Assembly (NCBI RefSeq): GCF_900142565.1
Contig: NZ_FRBH01000002.1
Span: forward strand, 62,001 to 126,000
DNA from: Chishuiella changwenlii
Lineage (GTDB): Bacteria; Bacteroidota; Bacteroidia; Flavobacteriales; Weeksellaceae
Reading direction: 5' to 3'
Length of the DNA: 64,000 nt
Shown here: positions 1-8,694 of the stretch, piece by piece
Position numbering within the stretch: the first letter of the stretch is position 1
How the letters are laid out: each line of letters opens with the position of its first letter
Translations under genes and position numbers: made by a program
Notes under the pieces: model-generated
The model's database searches: none
What the model was told of the DNA's origin: nothing
The model's input: the letters and a program-made list of their open reading frames with translations, nothing else

Positions 1-1
1 T

Positions 2-868
2 GACCAATTAGAAGCGCTTCAGAAATTAATTCTTCTAGAATCTTCTGAAAGCTCTAGAGGACATTTTATCAACTATCAACAACTAGATTACAATCTTCAA
101 ACAGCAAGGTCTAAAGCTAAAAATCAGTTTGCATTAATTCGTTTCGAAACTGAAAAAGAACGTGCAGAGAATGTTAAAAAGCAAAACCATATATTAAAGC
201 AATATATAGTTATTGGACTACTTACTTTTTTTGTAATAGGAGGTCTATTTTGGTATAGAAAAAGAAAGAAAAGACTACAACAAGAAAAAGAACTTGAAGT
301 AAAGAATACACAAATTAAATACTCAAAAAAAGTACACGATGTTGTAGCAAATGGTTTGTATCATACTATGATGCAAATTCAGAATAATTCTGCATTTGGA
401 AAAGAACAAATGTTGAATAATATTGAAAAACTATACGAAGAGTCTAGAGATATTGCGCGTGACGATTTAAATGAAATTTATGAGAAAGATTTTTCGGTAC
501 GATTAGCTGAGATGTTGAATTCATACTCTAATGAAACGAATAAAGTATTTATTGTAGGAAATAGCCCAGAAAAATGGGAGACGATTACAAATAATGTTCA
601 AACAGAAATTTTATATACATTAAGAGAATGTATGATAAATATGATGAAACATAGTAAGGCTAAATTAGTCAGTGTTAAGTTTGAAAAATCAGAAGATTTC
701 CTAATGATAAAGTATACAGACAATGGAGTTGGAATTGATGATGTACAAAAAAAGTCAACTTCTGGAATTCGAAATATGGAAAACCGTATTGTAACAATTG
801 GAGGAAAAATTACTTTTGAGAAAAATCCAGCCAATGGATTAATTATTCAAATCACAATTCCAACATAG
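2..868 (+). CDS. Sensor histidine kinase, C-terminal part (5' end outside window)
   Basis: The frame is open from the first bases and runs to a stop at 868, giving 288 residues of a larger protein. A charged helical region is followed by one membrane segment (about residues 68-86 of the visible part), a basic linker, a HisKA_3-like dimerisation helix with phospho-acceptor His at about residue 112 (KKVHDVV), and a HATPase domain with an N box (RECMINMMKHSK), a DNGVGID motif and a G-rich SGIRNMENR segment. This is the usual C-terminus of TPR-containing flavobacterial sensor kinases; the TPR part would lie upstream and is not visible. It sits 6 bases before the response regulator, so the two are very likely a cognate pair. 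An internal ATG at 356 is not the real start, because coding sequence, the membrane segment and the His box precede it. Confidence 0.9.
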   Translation, partial: DQLEALQKLILLESSESSRGHFINYQQLDYNLQTARSKAKNQFALIRFETEKERAENVKKQNHILKQYIVIGLLTFFVIGGLFWYRKRKKRLQQEKELEVKNTQIKYSKKVHDVVANGLYHTMMQIQNNSAFGKEQMLNNIEKLYEESRDIARDDLNEIYEKDFSVRLAEMLNSYSNETNKVFIVGNSPEKWETITNNVQTEILYTLRECMINMMKHSKAKLVSVKFEKSEDFLMIKYTDNGVGIDDVQKKSTSGIRNMENRIVTIGGKITFEKNPANGLIIQITIPT

Positions 869-874
869 AAAAAA

Positions 875-1537
875 ATGTTTAAAAAAGTCCTTATCGCAGA
901 AGATCACGAAATAAGAAATCTAGGTGTTATTAACACATTAGAAGAATTGAAAGTAGCCAAATTTGAGTTTGTTAGTTATTGTGATTCCGCATTACAAAAA
1001 ATAAAAAAAGCAATTGAAGAAAATAATCCATACGATCTTTTGATTACGGATTTGGTTTTTGATAAAGATTTTGTTGAACAAAAAATAACTTCTGGTCAGC
1101 AATTGGTTGCAGAAACAAAAACAATTCAACCAGAATTAAAAGTTATTGCATTTTCTATCGAAAAAAAGGTTCAAGTAATAGATGAGCTTTTTAATCAATC
1201 TAAAATTAACGGTTATGTTAGTAAAGGAAGAAATGATGCAAAAGAACTTAAAAATACAATAAAGAAAGTATTCGCAGGAGAAACTGTTATTCCTCAAGAT
1301 ATTTTAAATTCTCTAAGAAATAATTCGTTTGAAGTAACAGACTATGATATTAGATTACTTGATTTATTAGCAAAAGGCTGGAAACAACACGAAATTATGG
1401 ACAATTTTAAAGACGAAGGTTTACATCCTAATAGTCGAAGTGCCATAGAAAAACGTTTAAATGATTTAAGAGAATCCTTAAATGCAAAGAATAATATAGA
1501 AATGATTGTTATTTGTAAAGACATGGGAATAATTTAA
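875..1537 (+). CDS. Response regulator with C-terminal HTH
   Basis: This 220-residue protein has an N-terminal receiver domain with the acidic pair E9/D10, a probable phospho-acceptor D59 (LLITDL) and a conserved Lys near 117 (GYVSKG). The C-terminal 65 residues resemble a LuxR/NarL-like winged or tetrahelical HTH, although the recognition part is divergent and carries an insertion (HPNSRSAIEKRL). It follows the kinase gene by 6 bases and is closed by a terminator, so the pair forms a two-gene operon end. The target genes are not known; the neighbouring DUF6263 lipoprotein has its own promoter. Confidence 0.88.
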   Translation: MFKKVLIAEDHEIRNLGVINTLEELKVAKFEFVSYCDSALQKIKKAIEENNPYDLLITDLVFDKDFVEQKITSGQQLVAETKTIQPELKVIAFSIEKKVQVIDELFNQSKINGYVSKGRNDAKELKNTIKKVFAGETVIPQDILNSLRNNSFEVTDYDIRLLDLLAKGWKQHEIMDNFKDEGLHPNSRSAIEKRLNDLRESLNAKNNIEMIVICKDMGII

Positions 1538-1556
1538 AATTCTTCATATAAAACTA

Positions 1557-1587
1557 AATCGTCTCAAAGTTGAGGCGATTTTTTATT
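1557..1587 (+). terminator. Rho-independent terminator after the two-component pair
   Basis: An 11-base inverted repeat (AATCGTCTCAA at 1557-1567, TTGAGGCGATT at 1570-1580, with one T-G wobble) is followed by a T-rich tract. It lies 20 bases after the regulator stop. Confidence 0.8.
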
Positions 1588-1640
1588 TGTTTCAAATTCA
1601 ATCTATTCAAGATAGATGTTAAAAAATAAACTAAATTCCT

Positions 1641-1648
1641 TATTTTTG
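1641..1648 (+). promoter_or_regulatory. Putative -7 promoter box for the DUF6263 operon
   Basis: TATTTTTG matches the Bacteroidota -7 consensus TAnnTTTG. A weak TTA lies 19 bases upstream where TTG is expected. The box is 42 bases before the start at 1690 and after the upstream terminator. Confidence 0.45.
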
Positions 1649-1689
1649 GATTGATTTTGGTATTTATCCAACGATCAAAATAATAAAAT

Positions 1690-2757
1690 ATGAAAAAAAT
1701 AGTATTCATGATGGCAATCGCCATGGCTGTCACATCATGTAAAAAAGACGATAAAGTTGTAGGAAAAGATAAAGATGGAAACGAATTAATCGTAAACGAA
1801 AAAGGAGATACAATTCCTCAGACTGAAACGAATAATGAAGTAAAAACAGATTCTATAACTAAACCAGAAGTTGTTGCAGTTACAAAAGGAGCTGATGAAA
1901 AATATTCTTATCAATATAATTTAGAGATTGGAAAAACATATCCAATGAATTTATCTATTAAGAATACACAATCGGCTAGTGATGGAAAACAGTCTCAGAA
2001 GATGACGAGTGAAAGTAAAAAACAAATAGATTATACTGTAAAAGATTTTAAAGATGGTGTATATACATTAGAAGTAAAATCTAAACAATACAGTGAAAAA
2101 ATGACAGACCCAACAGGGAAATCTATTTCATACGATACAAGCTCTGCAAAACCTGCGAATAAAGATATTGCTGTTTCTTGGTCAATTTATAAAGCAATGA
2201 CAGGGAAAACTTACACAATGAAAATTGATCAAAAAGGAAAAGTTGTAAGTGTAGATGGATTAGATGTTATAAAAAAATCTATCTTAAACTCTGTAAAAAG
2301 TCAAGTAAATGCTGAAGAATTTAAGTTGTTTACTCAAATTATAGATAATTCTTTAAACAAAGAAGCTATTTCTTCTCAATTCGAAGAAACAATGAATGTT
2401 TTTCCTAATAAAACATTAGCTTTAAAAGAATCATGGAGTGATAGTCAAAAAATAGATAAAGGTCCAATGAAAGGGAATATTTCTATGAAAAGAACCTTGT
2501 CAAATGTAGAGGATCAACATACAACAATTACAGTTGCAGGTTCTCAAAGTTTAAAAGGGAATGAATCTCAGGAAGGAGTAAAAATGTCTGCGAATAGCAA
2601 TGCAAATGTAGATGGTAAAATTTTGATTGATACTAAATCTGGATGGATCAACAAAGTTAACTTAACAAAAAAGGAAACATTAAAAAGAACAGTAGAAGCG
2701 CAAGGTCAATCACAAACAATGACAGAAACGGCAACTACTGTTACAACAGTAAACTAA
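1690..2757 (+). CDS. DUF6263-like lipoprotein
   Basis: This 355-residue protein starts with a short lipoprotein signal ending in the lipobox VTSC, so Cys17 is the expected lipidated residue. A charged low-complexity linker (KKDDK...GNELIVNEKGD) precedes a beta-rich domain of about 250 residues. The layout and the internal motifs (LEIGKTYPMNL, SWSIYKAMTGKTY) fit the DUF6263 family, whose function is unknown. It is probably the first gene of a unit with DUF4834 and the YfhO-like gene: the next start overlaps the gap by one base. A periplasmic-side lipoprotein is inferred; the biochemical role is not. Confidence 0.72.
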   Translation: MKKIVFMMAIAMAVTSCKKDDKVVGKDKDGNELIVNEKGDTIPQTETNNEVKTDSITKPEVVAVTKGADEKYSYQYNLEIGKTYPMNLSIKNTQSASDGKQSQKMTSESKKQIDYTVKDFKDGVYTLEVKSKQYSEKMTDPTGKSISYDTSSAKPANKDIAVSWSIYKAMTGKTYTMKIDQKGKVVSVDGLDVIKKSILNSVKSQVNAEEFKLFTQIIDNSLNKEAISSQFEETMNVFPNKTLALKESWSDSQKIDKGPMKGNISMKRTLSNVEDQHTTITVAGSQSLKGNESQEGVKMSANSNANVDGKILIDTKSGWINKVNLTKKETLKRTVEAQGQSQTMTETATTVTTVN

Positions 2758-2758
2758 A

Positions 2759-3019
2759 ATGAAAACAATACTTTGGATTCTTGTTTTGGGTATAATTTTC
2801 TTAACAATATTTCGTTTTTTAAGAAAAGTATTTGCGATTAAGAAAGTCTTTAAAGATGCTCTTAATCAACAACAAAACGCTTATAATCAAAGCCAAAATA
2901 ATAATGATTCTCAACAAAGAGAATCTCAATCTAACCAATCGTTCGATAAGCCAAAATTTAATATCGATGCGGAAACAGTTGATTACGAAATAATCGAGGA
3001 AAAAAAGGATGAAAAATAA
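2759..3019 (+). CDS. DUF4834 family small membrane protein
   Basis: The product has 86 residues: one N-terminal membrane helix (about residues 3-21), a basic stretch, then a Gln/Asn-rich tail and an acidic C-terminus (EIIEEKKDEK). This matches DUF4834, a small Bacteroidota family of unknown function. Its start is one base after the upstream stop and its end overlaps the YfhO-like gene by 11 bases, which implies translational coupling. Confidence 0.75.
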   Translation: MKTILWILVLGIIFLTIFRFLRKVFAIKKVFKDALNQQQNAYNQSQNNNDSQQRESQSNQSFDKPKFNIDAETVDYEIIEEKKDEK

Positions 3020-5645
3020 ACAAAACCTACTCTACGTTCTTATTTCATTACTACTTTTTGTAGTAATAGCGTTGGTTTATTGTGCACCAGTTTTATCTGG
3101 TAAGGCTGTTATACAGCCAGATATTATCAATTACAAAGGTAGTGCGCAAGAAATGTTAACTTACCAAGATAAGACAAACGAAAATGTTTATTGGTCTGAT
3201 GCTATGTTTGGAGGAATGCCAACGTATCAAACTGGAGCAAAATATAATTTTGATGTTATAAAATCTATTGATGGTATTTTTAGATTTTTGCCTCGTCCAG
3301 CTGATTACATTTTCTTGTTATTCACAGGATTTTTTATTCTAGGAATTACGGTGTTCAAAAAATGGAAATATGCATTGGTTGGAGCAATTTTCTTTGCTTT
3401 TGGTTCGTATTATTTCGAATTAATAGCAGCAGGACACAATGGTAAATTACACACAATAGGTTATTTTGCACCGCTTATAGCAGGTATTCTTTTATTATAC
3501 CGCAAGAAATATATAGCAGGTTTTGTACTTACTACTTTATTTATGGGCTTGCAATTACAAGCGAATCACATTCAGATGACATTTTATCTGTTTTTAGCAA
3601 TGTTGGTTTTTGCAATTGTTCAATTTATAGATAGTTTAAAAAAGAAAGAATTACCAGATTTTCTTAAATCATCCGCTTTAACCATAGCAGCAGTTTTAAT
3701 TGCTGTCGGATTAAATGCAAATCGATTATTATCTACATACGAATACAGTAAAGAAACAACAAGAGGAAAGTCGGAAATGACTTTGTTGAAAAAGAATTCG
3801 AATGGTTTAGATCATGACTATATAACACAATGGAGTTATGGAAAGTTAGAAACATTAAATCTATTTATTCCAAACTTAATGGGAGGTGGTTCACAAACGA
3901 ATCCAGATGATTTAAAAAATTATACTTCAGAGTTACAAAATACTCAATATAGTTTGGGAGAAGATGAGTTCAACCAACAAGTTTTTCAAGCAGTAGCAAG
4001 TCAATCAAAAAGTGCTTATTGGGGAGATCAACCAGGAACTTCTGGTCCAGCTTATCAAGGAGCTGTTGTCGTATTTTTGTTTATTATTGGAGCTTTTATG
4101 GTTAGAGGTCAATACTCTACCTATAAAAAATGGTTGGTAGGTGCTACTATTTTAAGCTTTGTTTTAGCTTGGGGTAAAAACTTACCATTTATTACAAATC
4201 TATTTATAGATTATTTCCCTATGTATGATAAATTCCGAGCGGTTTCATCTATTTTGGTGATTGCGGAATTTACAATGCCATTTTTAGCAATCTTAACATT
4301 GTATTATTTCTTTAATTCTGATGAAACAGAAGAATTTAAAAAGAAAGTACTTTATATTGCTGGAGGAAGTACTGTAGGATTATTAATTTTATTTTACTTA
4401 TTTGGAGGAATGTTATTCCCATTTGCTTCTGGAGACGAAAAATTAATGACAGAACAATTAATAGGGCAGATACAACAAGCTAATCCCAATGCTGTTGGCT
4501 TATGGGACGGATTAATGAAGCGTTTAGATGAAGCATTAATCTTAGACAGAATAGATATGTTTAAAGCAGATACATTAAGAACATTAATTTTTGTCTTATT
4601 AACATTAGCTTTATTATTAGCGTATCAGTTCAAGTTTATTAAAAAACCAGCAATTGTTGTTTTAGCAATAGGAGCGTTGGCTTTAATAGATGGATATACA
4701 GTAAATAAAAGATATTTAAACGAAGATAATTTTGTGTCTAGTTACATTGTAGATAATCCTTTCCCGACAGAATTATCTACACGTTTAGAAACGGAAGCAA
4801 CGAACAATAATAATGTAGCACAGATTGCTTACAAAGTTCCGATGAACAAGTTATTGTCAGAAATTTCTAAACAAGATCAGTCACATTTCCGAGTTTATAA
4901 TACAGCAGTAAGTACATTTAATGAAGCTGGAACATCTTATTTTGTTCCATCTGTAGGTGGTTACCATGCAGCTAAATTAGGAAAATACCAAGATGTTGTA
5001 GATGTTTACTTTTTACAAGATGAACGTTTAAAACAGTACGGAATAAAAGATGAAAAAGGATTGATTAATGTATTAAATATGTTGAATACAAAATACATTA
5101 TTCATGGAAATCCTACAGAACCAAAAGTTCAACAGAATCCAACAGCGTTGGGTAGTGCTTGGTTAGCATCTAACATAAAATGGACAGAAAATGCAAACGA
5201 TGAAATTCTAGCTATAAATTCTATTGATGTAAATAATACGGTTATTTTACGAAAAGATTTAGTTTCTAATTCAAATTTAAAATCTGTTGCAGATTCTACA
5301 GCTAAAATTAATTTAGTGGAGTATTCTCCAATGAAAATGACATACAAGTCTTCTTCAAAATCAGATCAGATAGCTGTTTTCTCTGAGGTGTATTATCCTC
5401 ATGGATGGACTGCAACTGTAGATGGAAAAGAAGTTCCAGTAGAAAAAGCAAATTATGTTTTACGTGCTGTTCCTGTTTCTAAAGGAAATCATACAATTGT
5501 ATTAGAATTTAAACCACAAGTTATTTCTACAGGAAATACAATTGTTATTATCTCAAATATTATTTTATTACTTGTTGTAGCAGGAGGAGTATATTTAGGA
5601 TACAAAAAATGTAAAGAAGAAAAGGATTTAACATTAGCTGAATAA
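3009..5645 (+). CDS. YfhO family polytopic membrane protein
   Basis: The protein has 878 residues with a hydrophobic N-terminal helix, about a dozen predicted membrane segments over the first 590 residues, a soluble beta-rich region (about 600-840) and a last membrane helix near the C-terminus. The overall plan and the C-terminal motif (EVYYPHGWTATVDGKEVP) fit the bacterial YfhO family, GT-C-type proteins; in Firmicutes YfhO-type proteins act in glycosylation of lipoteichoic acid. Flavobacteriia lack that polymer, so the acceptor here is unknown. The gene overlaps DUF4834 by 11 bases and is followed 13 bases later by a GT4 gene, consistent with a role in envelope glycan assembly. Confidence 0.85.
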   Translation: MKNKQNLLYVLISLLLFVVIALVYCAPVLSGKAVIQPDIINYKGSAQEMLTYQDKTNENVYWSDAMFGGMPTYQTGAKYNFDVIKSIDGIFRFLPRPADYIFLLFTGFFILGITVFKKWKYALVGAIFFAFGSYYFELIAAGHNGKLHTIGYFAPLIAGILLLYRKKYIAGFVLTTLFMGLQLQANHIQMTFYLFLAMLVFAIVQFIDSLKKKELPDFLKSSALTIAAVLIAVGLNANRLLSTYEYSKETTRGKSEMTLLKKNSNGLDHDYITQWSYGKLETLNLFIPNLMGGGSQTNPDDLKNYTSELQNTQYSLGEDEFNQQVFQAVASQSKSAYWGDQPGTSGPAYQGAVVVFLFIIGAFMVRGQYSTYKKWLVGATILSFVLAWGKNLPFITNLFIDYFPMYDKFRAVSSILVIAEFTMPFLAILTLYYFFNSDETEEFKKKVLYIAGGSTVGLLILFYLFGGMLFPFASGDEKLMTEQLIGQIQQANPNAVGLWDGLMKRLDEALILDRIDMFKADTLRTLIFVLLTLALLLAYQFKFIKKPAIVVLAIGALALIDGYTVNKRYLNEDNFVSSYIVDNPFPTELSTRLETEATNNNNVAQIAYKVPMNKLLSEISKQDQSHFRVYNTAVSTFNEAGTSYFVPSVGGYHAAKLGKYQDVVDVYFLQDERLKQYGIKDEKGLINVLNMLNTKYIIHGNPTEPKVQQNPTALGSAWLASNIKWTENANDEILAINSIDVNNTVILRKDLVSNSNLKSVADSTAKINLVEYSPMKMTYKSSSKSDQIAVFSEVYYPHGWTATVDGKEVPVEKANYVLRAVPVSKGNHTIVLEFKPQVISTGNTIVIISNIILLLVVAGGVYLGYKKCKEEKDLTLAE

Positions 5646-5658
5646 GCTAAATAATTAA

Positions 5659-6945
5659 ATGAAAAAAATATTAATTATCACCTATTATTGGCCTCCTGCG
5701 GGAGGTCCTGGTGTTCAGAGATGGTTAAAGTTTACAAAATATCTTCCAGAATTTGGATATGAAACGTTTGTTTATACGCCAGAAAATCCATCTTATCCTA
5801 TTCTTGATGAAACATTAGCAAAAGATATAAATCCTGAGGTAAAAATCGTCAAAAATAAAATATGGGAACCTTATCAGCTTGCTGAAAAGTTAAATCCAAA
5901 AAACAAAGCTTACAAAGGTGGTCATTTCGAGAAGAAAGAAAATCAATCTTTCATGTCAAGACTTTCCGTTTTTGTTCGTGGGAATTTCTTTATACCAGAT
6001 GCCCGTAAATTTTGGGTAAATCCTTCTGTAAATTATTTAAAAGATTTTCTTCAAAAAGAAAATATAGATACTATTGTTACATCTGGTCCTCCACACAGTT
6101 TACATTTAATAGGTTTAAAACTTAAGGAACAATTACCAACTGTAAAATGGTTAGCAGATTTTCGTGATCCTTGGACACAAATTAGCTATCATAAAGAATT
6201 AAAATTAACTTCTTGGGCTGCAAAAAAACATGAAAATTTAGAACGTGATGTCATGCAAAAAGCCGATGTTGTTCTAGCAACAAGCTATGCAGACGGAGAA
6301 AATTTTAAGAAAATTGGAGCAAAACGAGTTGAGGTTATTACAAATGGTTTTGAGCAAGTAAAACAAAAAGTAGAAAAAGATCAAAGCAATTTTAATATCA
6401 CCTATTCGGGTGGATTAGAAATGTTGAGAAATCCTATTGCTTTGTGGAAAGCTTTAGCAGAAATCTTACAAGAAAATAATTCGTTTAGAGAAGATCTTAA
6501 ACTTAATTTCTATGGATCATTGGCAGATGATGTGAAACAGACAATTATAGAAGCAGGTTTAAATACAAATTTGGTTGTACATGGCTATGTTTCTCATCAA
6601 GAATCATTAGATGCGATTAATAAGGCAAATATACTAGTCTTAACTAATTTTGATAATGAAGCATCAAAAGGAATTATTCCTGGAAAATTGTTTGAGTATA
6701 TGGCAACAGAAAATCCTATTCTAGCTATTGGACCAGAAGATGCAGATGTAGAAAAAATTCTATCTAAAACAAAAGCTGGTGATTACTTTTCTCATCAAGA
6801 TGTTACTCAAATAAAATTGTTTATATTATGTATCTATAAACAATGGTTAGCAAATCCGAATCAGAAATTTGAAACGAACGAAATAGAGCTACAACAATTC
6901 AATCGTAAAAACTTAACAAAGAAGCTAGTTGAGATTATTGGTTAG
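5659..6945 (+). CDS. GT4 family glycosyltransferase
   Basis: This 428-residue protein has the GT-B layout. The N-terminal glycine-rich donor/acceptor loop (PPAGGPGVQRW, about residues 13-23) lies in a Rossmann half, and the C-terminal half carries GYVSHQESLDAI and GIIPGKLFEYMATENPILAI, the usual nucleotide-sugar binding segment of GT4 enzymes. No signal peptide is present; a cytoplasmic or membrane-associated enzyme is expected. It follows the YfhO-like gene by 13 bases and probably ends that operon. The sugar and acceptor cannot be told from sequence. Confidence 0.85.
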   Translation: MKKILIITYYWPPAGGPGVQRWLKFTKYLPEFGYETFVYTPENPSYPILDETLAKDINPEVKIVKNKIWEPYQLAEKLNPKNKAYKGGHFEKKENQSFMSRLSVFVRGNFFIPDARKFWVNPSVNYLKDFLQKENIDTIVTSGPPHSLHLIGLKLKEQLPTVKWLADFRDPWTQISYHKELKLTSWAAKKHENLERDVMQKADVVLATSYADGENFKKIGAKRVEVITNGFEQVKQKVEKDQSNFNITYSGGLEMLRNPIALWKALAEILQENNSFREDLKLNFYGSLADDVKQTIIEAGLNTNLVVHGYVSHQESLDAINKANILVLTNFDNEASKGIIPGKLFEYMATENPILAIGPEDADVEKILSKTKAGDYFSHQDVTQIKLFILCIYKQWLANPNQKFETNEIELQQFNRKNLTKKLVEIIG

Positions 6946-6960
6946 TGGTATGTCTTAAGA

Positions 6961-6987
6961 TTCTAAGTTATAAGTTTTAACTAAGAA
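6961..6987. repeat. Imperfect inverted repeat after the GT4 gene
   Basis: TTCTAAGTTA (6961-6970) and TAACTAAGAA (6978-6987) pair at 9 of 10 positions around a 7-base loop. There is no T tract, so a terminator role is uncertain. The core AAGTTATAAGTTTTAA resembles a second stem-loop at 48875-48918. Confidence 0.35.
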
Positions 6988-7040
6988 GTTTGAATTATAA
7001 TTAATAATAAAAGAAGAGAAAAGTTAGGTATAATTTAAAA

Positions 7041-8510
7041 ATGGGAGAAGTACATAAAGTAAAGAGTTTAGAAGAAGCTATTAATCTAGCTCAAAAATTT
7101 AAAAAAAGTGGAAAGTATAATCTTTTTAGAGGTCAAGCTCAAAACTGGAATGTTATCCCATCTGGCGCTAGGCTAAATGAAAAACAATTTAAAGAAGGAC
7201 TTGAAAAATTAAAAAGACTTTATGAATTTTTTGAAACTTCAGAAAATCTAATAAAATATCAATCAGATATAGATTGGTTTTTTGCAGTTGCTCAACATTA
7301 TGGACTACCAACTAATTATATTGATTTTACAACAGATTTAGAAGTTGCTGCATTTTTTGCAACAAATTCTAAATCAAATGAAGTAGGAAAGGAGAGTGTC
7401 ATTATCTGCTTAAACGAATCTGATTTTACAAGATTTATAGATTTTACTAAATCTTTATATGTTAAAGATAAAGTAATACCGCCATATCTTTGTAAGATTG
7501 ATGTTCACAATCTCTGGAGACTTCAAGCACAACAAGGTCTATTTTTATTTACACCATATTCTAATATTGAATCTTATTACGATTTCGATAGAATAATATT
7601 TCCTTTTGAAAAACCCTATAAAAAAATACATAAAAATGACATATATCCATTACACAAAAGTGAATTAGAAATTCATTTAGATTATTACTTTAATAATGAA
7701 GAAAGTTTAATTGGTAAAAAGCGGTTTGAAAATTTTATCAAAGAGACTAATATTCCAGTTCACACTTTCCCAGCAACTAAAGTTGAAAAATTTCTTAGAA
7801 TTAATAAAATTCACAAAAGTTGGCAATCAGAAAATTTTTCAAAATGGAGTTTCTCTTTTACAGAAAATTGGGAATCATTAGGAAATCAGTATTTAATTAC
7901 TCTTAAATTGCCAACTAAAAGTAAATCTTATGAAGAGTTCTCTAAATCAACATTAGAAGAATTTGAAAAAAATGATCAATTCATAAAAAGAAACCAAAAA
8001 TTAATATTCACAATAAATCTAAATGGAAATGACAAATCTTTAAACAAGTTATCAAAAAGAATTGAGATGAGTTGTACAAGAATTTGGGATGGAACAAGAA
8101 ATCTACCATTTACAAATTTTGAAATCTATAAAATAATCAATGACTATGTTTTTTTTGAGTATTATGAATTTGTTTTTAAAGAAGTTTTTTCTTTCAATAA
8201 TGAAGAGTTAATTGTACTTGAGTTAACCAATAAATATAATAGTATAACCAGATGCTACGCAAGAAAAAGTAAAATAGAAGAAACATTTAGAGATGATATT
8301 GAGTATATTTTAATTGAAAACTATTATAAAAACATTACATCATTAGTCTTGTTAGATGTAAATATTCCTCAACTTATTTTTGACTTTGAAAAACTTTTGA
8401 CCTTATTTAAAGAAGAAATGATTGCTTATCAAGTTGTTTATAATAGTGAAAAATTGAATCCAGTTATATTTTATTCACCAACTGAATTAAACATACTTGG
8501 TTATTCATAA
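7041..8510 (+). CDS. FRG domain-containing protein
   Basis: The 489-residue product carries an FRG domain in its first third: FRG at residues 29-31, then QHYGLPTNYIDFTTDLEVA at about 85-103, the two signature blocks of this family with conserved Arg30, His86 and Asp95. No signal peptide or membrane helix is seen. The C-terminal 280 residues are Lys/Glu/Asn-rich and not recognised. FRG proteins are widespread, poorly characterised, and often found on mobile or accessory DNA. The gene has no operon partner: it is 95 bases after the GT4 gene and followed by an attC-like inverted repeat. A defence or toxin role is possible but is only inference. Confidence 0.8.
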   Translation: MGEVHKVKSLEEAINLAQKFKKSGKYNLFRGQAQNWNVIPSGARLNEKQFKEGLEKLKRLYEFFETSENLIKYQSDIDWFFAVAQHYGLPTNYIDFTTDLEVAAFFATNSKSNEVGKESVIICLNESDFTRFIDFTKSLYVKDKVIPPYLCKIDVHNLWRLQAQQGLFLFTPYSNIESYYDFDRIIFPFEKPYKKIHKNDIYPLHKSELEIHLDYYFNNEESLIGKKRFENFIKETNIPVHTFPATKVEKFLRINKIHKSWQSENFSKWSFSFTENWESLGNQYLITLKLPTKSKSYEEFSKSTLEEFEKNDQFIKRNQKLIFTINLNGNDKSLNKLSKRIEMSCTRIWDGTRNLPFTNFEIYKIINDYVFFEYYEFVFKEVFSFNNEELIVLELTNKYNSITRCYARKSKIEETFRDDIEYILIENYYKNITSLVLLDVNIPQLIFDFEKLLTLFKEEMIAYQVVYNSEKLNPVIFYSPTELNILGYS

Positions 8511-8516
8511 AAACTC

Positions 8517-8675
8517 TATATAACATGTGCTTTGCAAAATGTATGATTTAATACAAAAATTAAAGTTTAAGAATAAATATTGCAAAAATCATTAATTGAA
8601 GCTTTTTCGATCTTCACCAATAACAGCAAGACTCGAAATTTTAGCAGAAATATTTTGTTGGTTATGCGTTATATA
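8517..8675. repeat. attC-like bipartite inverted repeat
   Basis: The gap after the FRG gene holds two nested pairs of complementary arms: TATATAAC (8517-8524) with GTTATATA (8668-8675), and CAAAATGT (8535-8542) with ATATTTTG (8650-8657, one G-T wobble). The two pairs are separated by symmetric 10-base unpaired spacers on each side, around a central region of about 107 bases. This is the architecture of integron attC sites (R''-L''-L'-R'), with AAC and GTT at the expected ends, but the spacers are longer than usual and no integrase gene is in the window. Confidence 0.45.
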
Positions 8676-8694
8676 TCAACACATCTAGAAAAAA

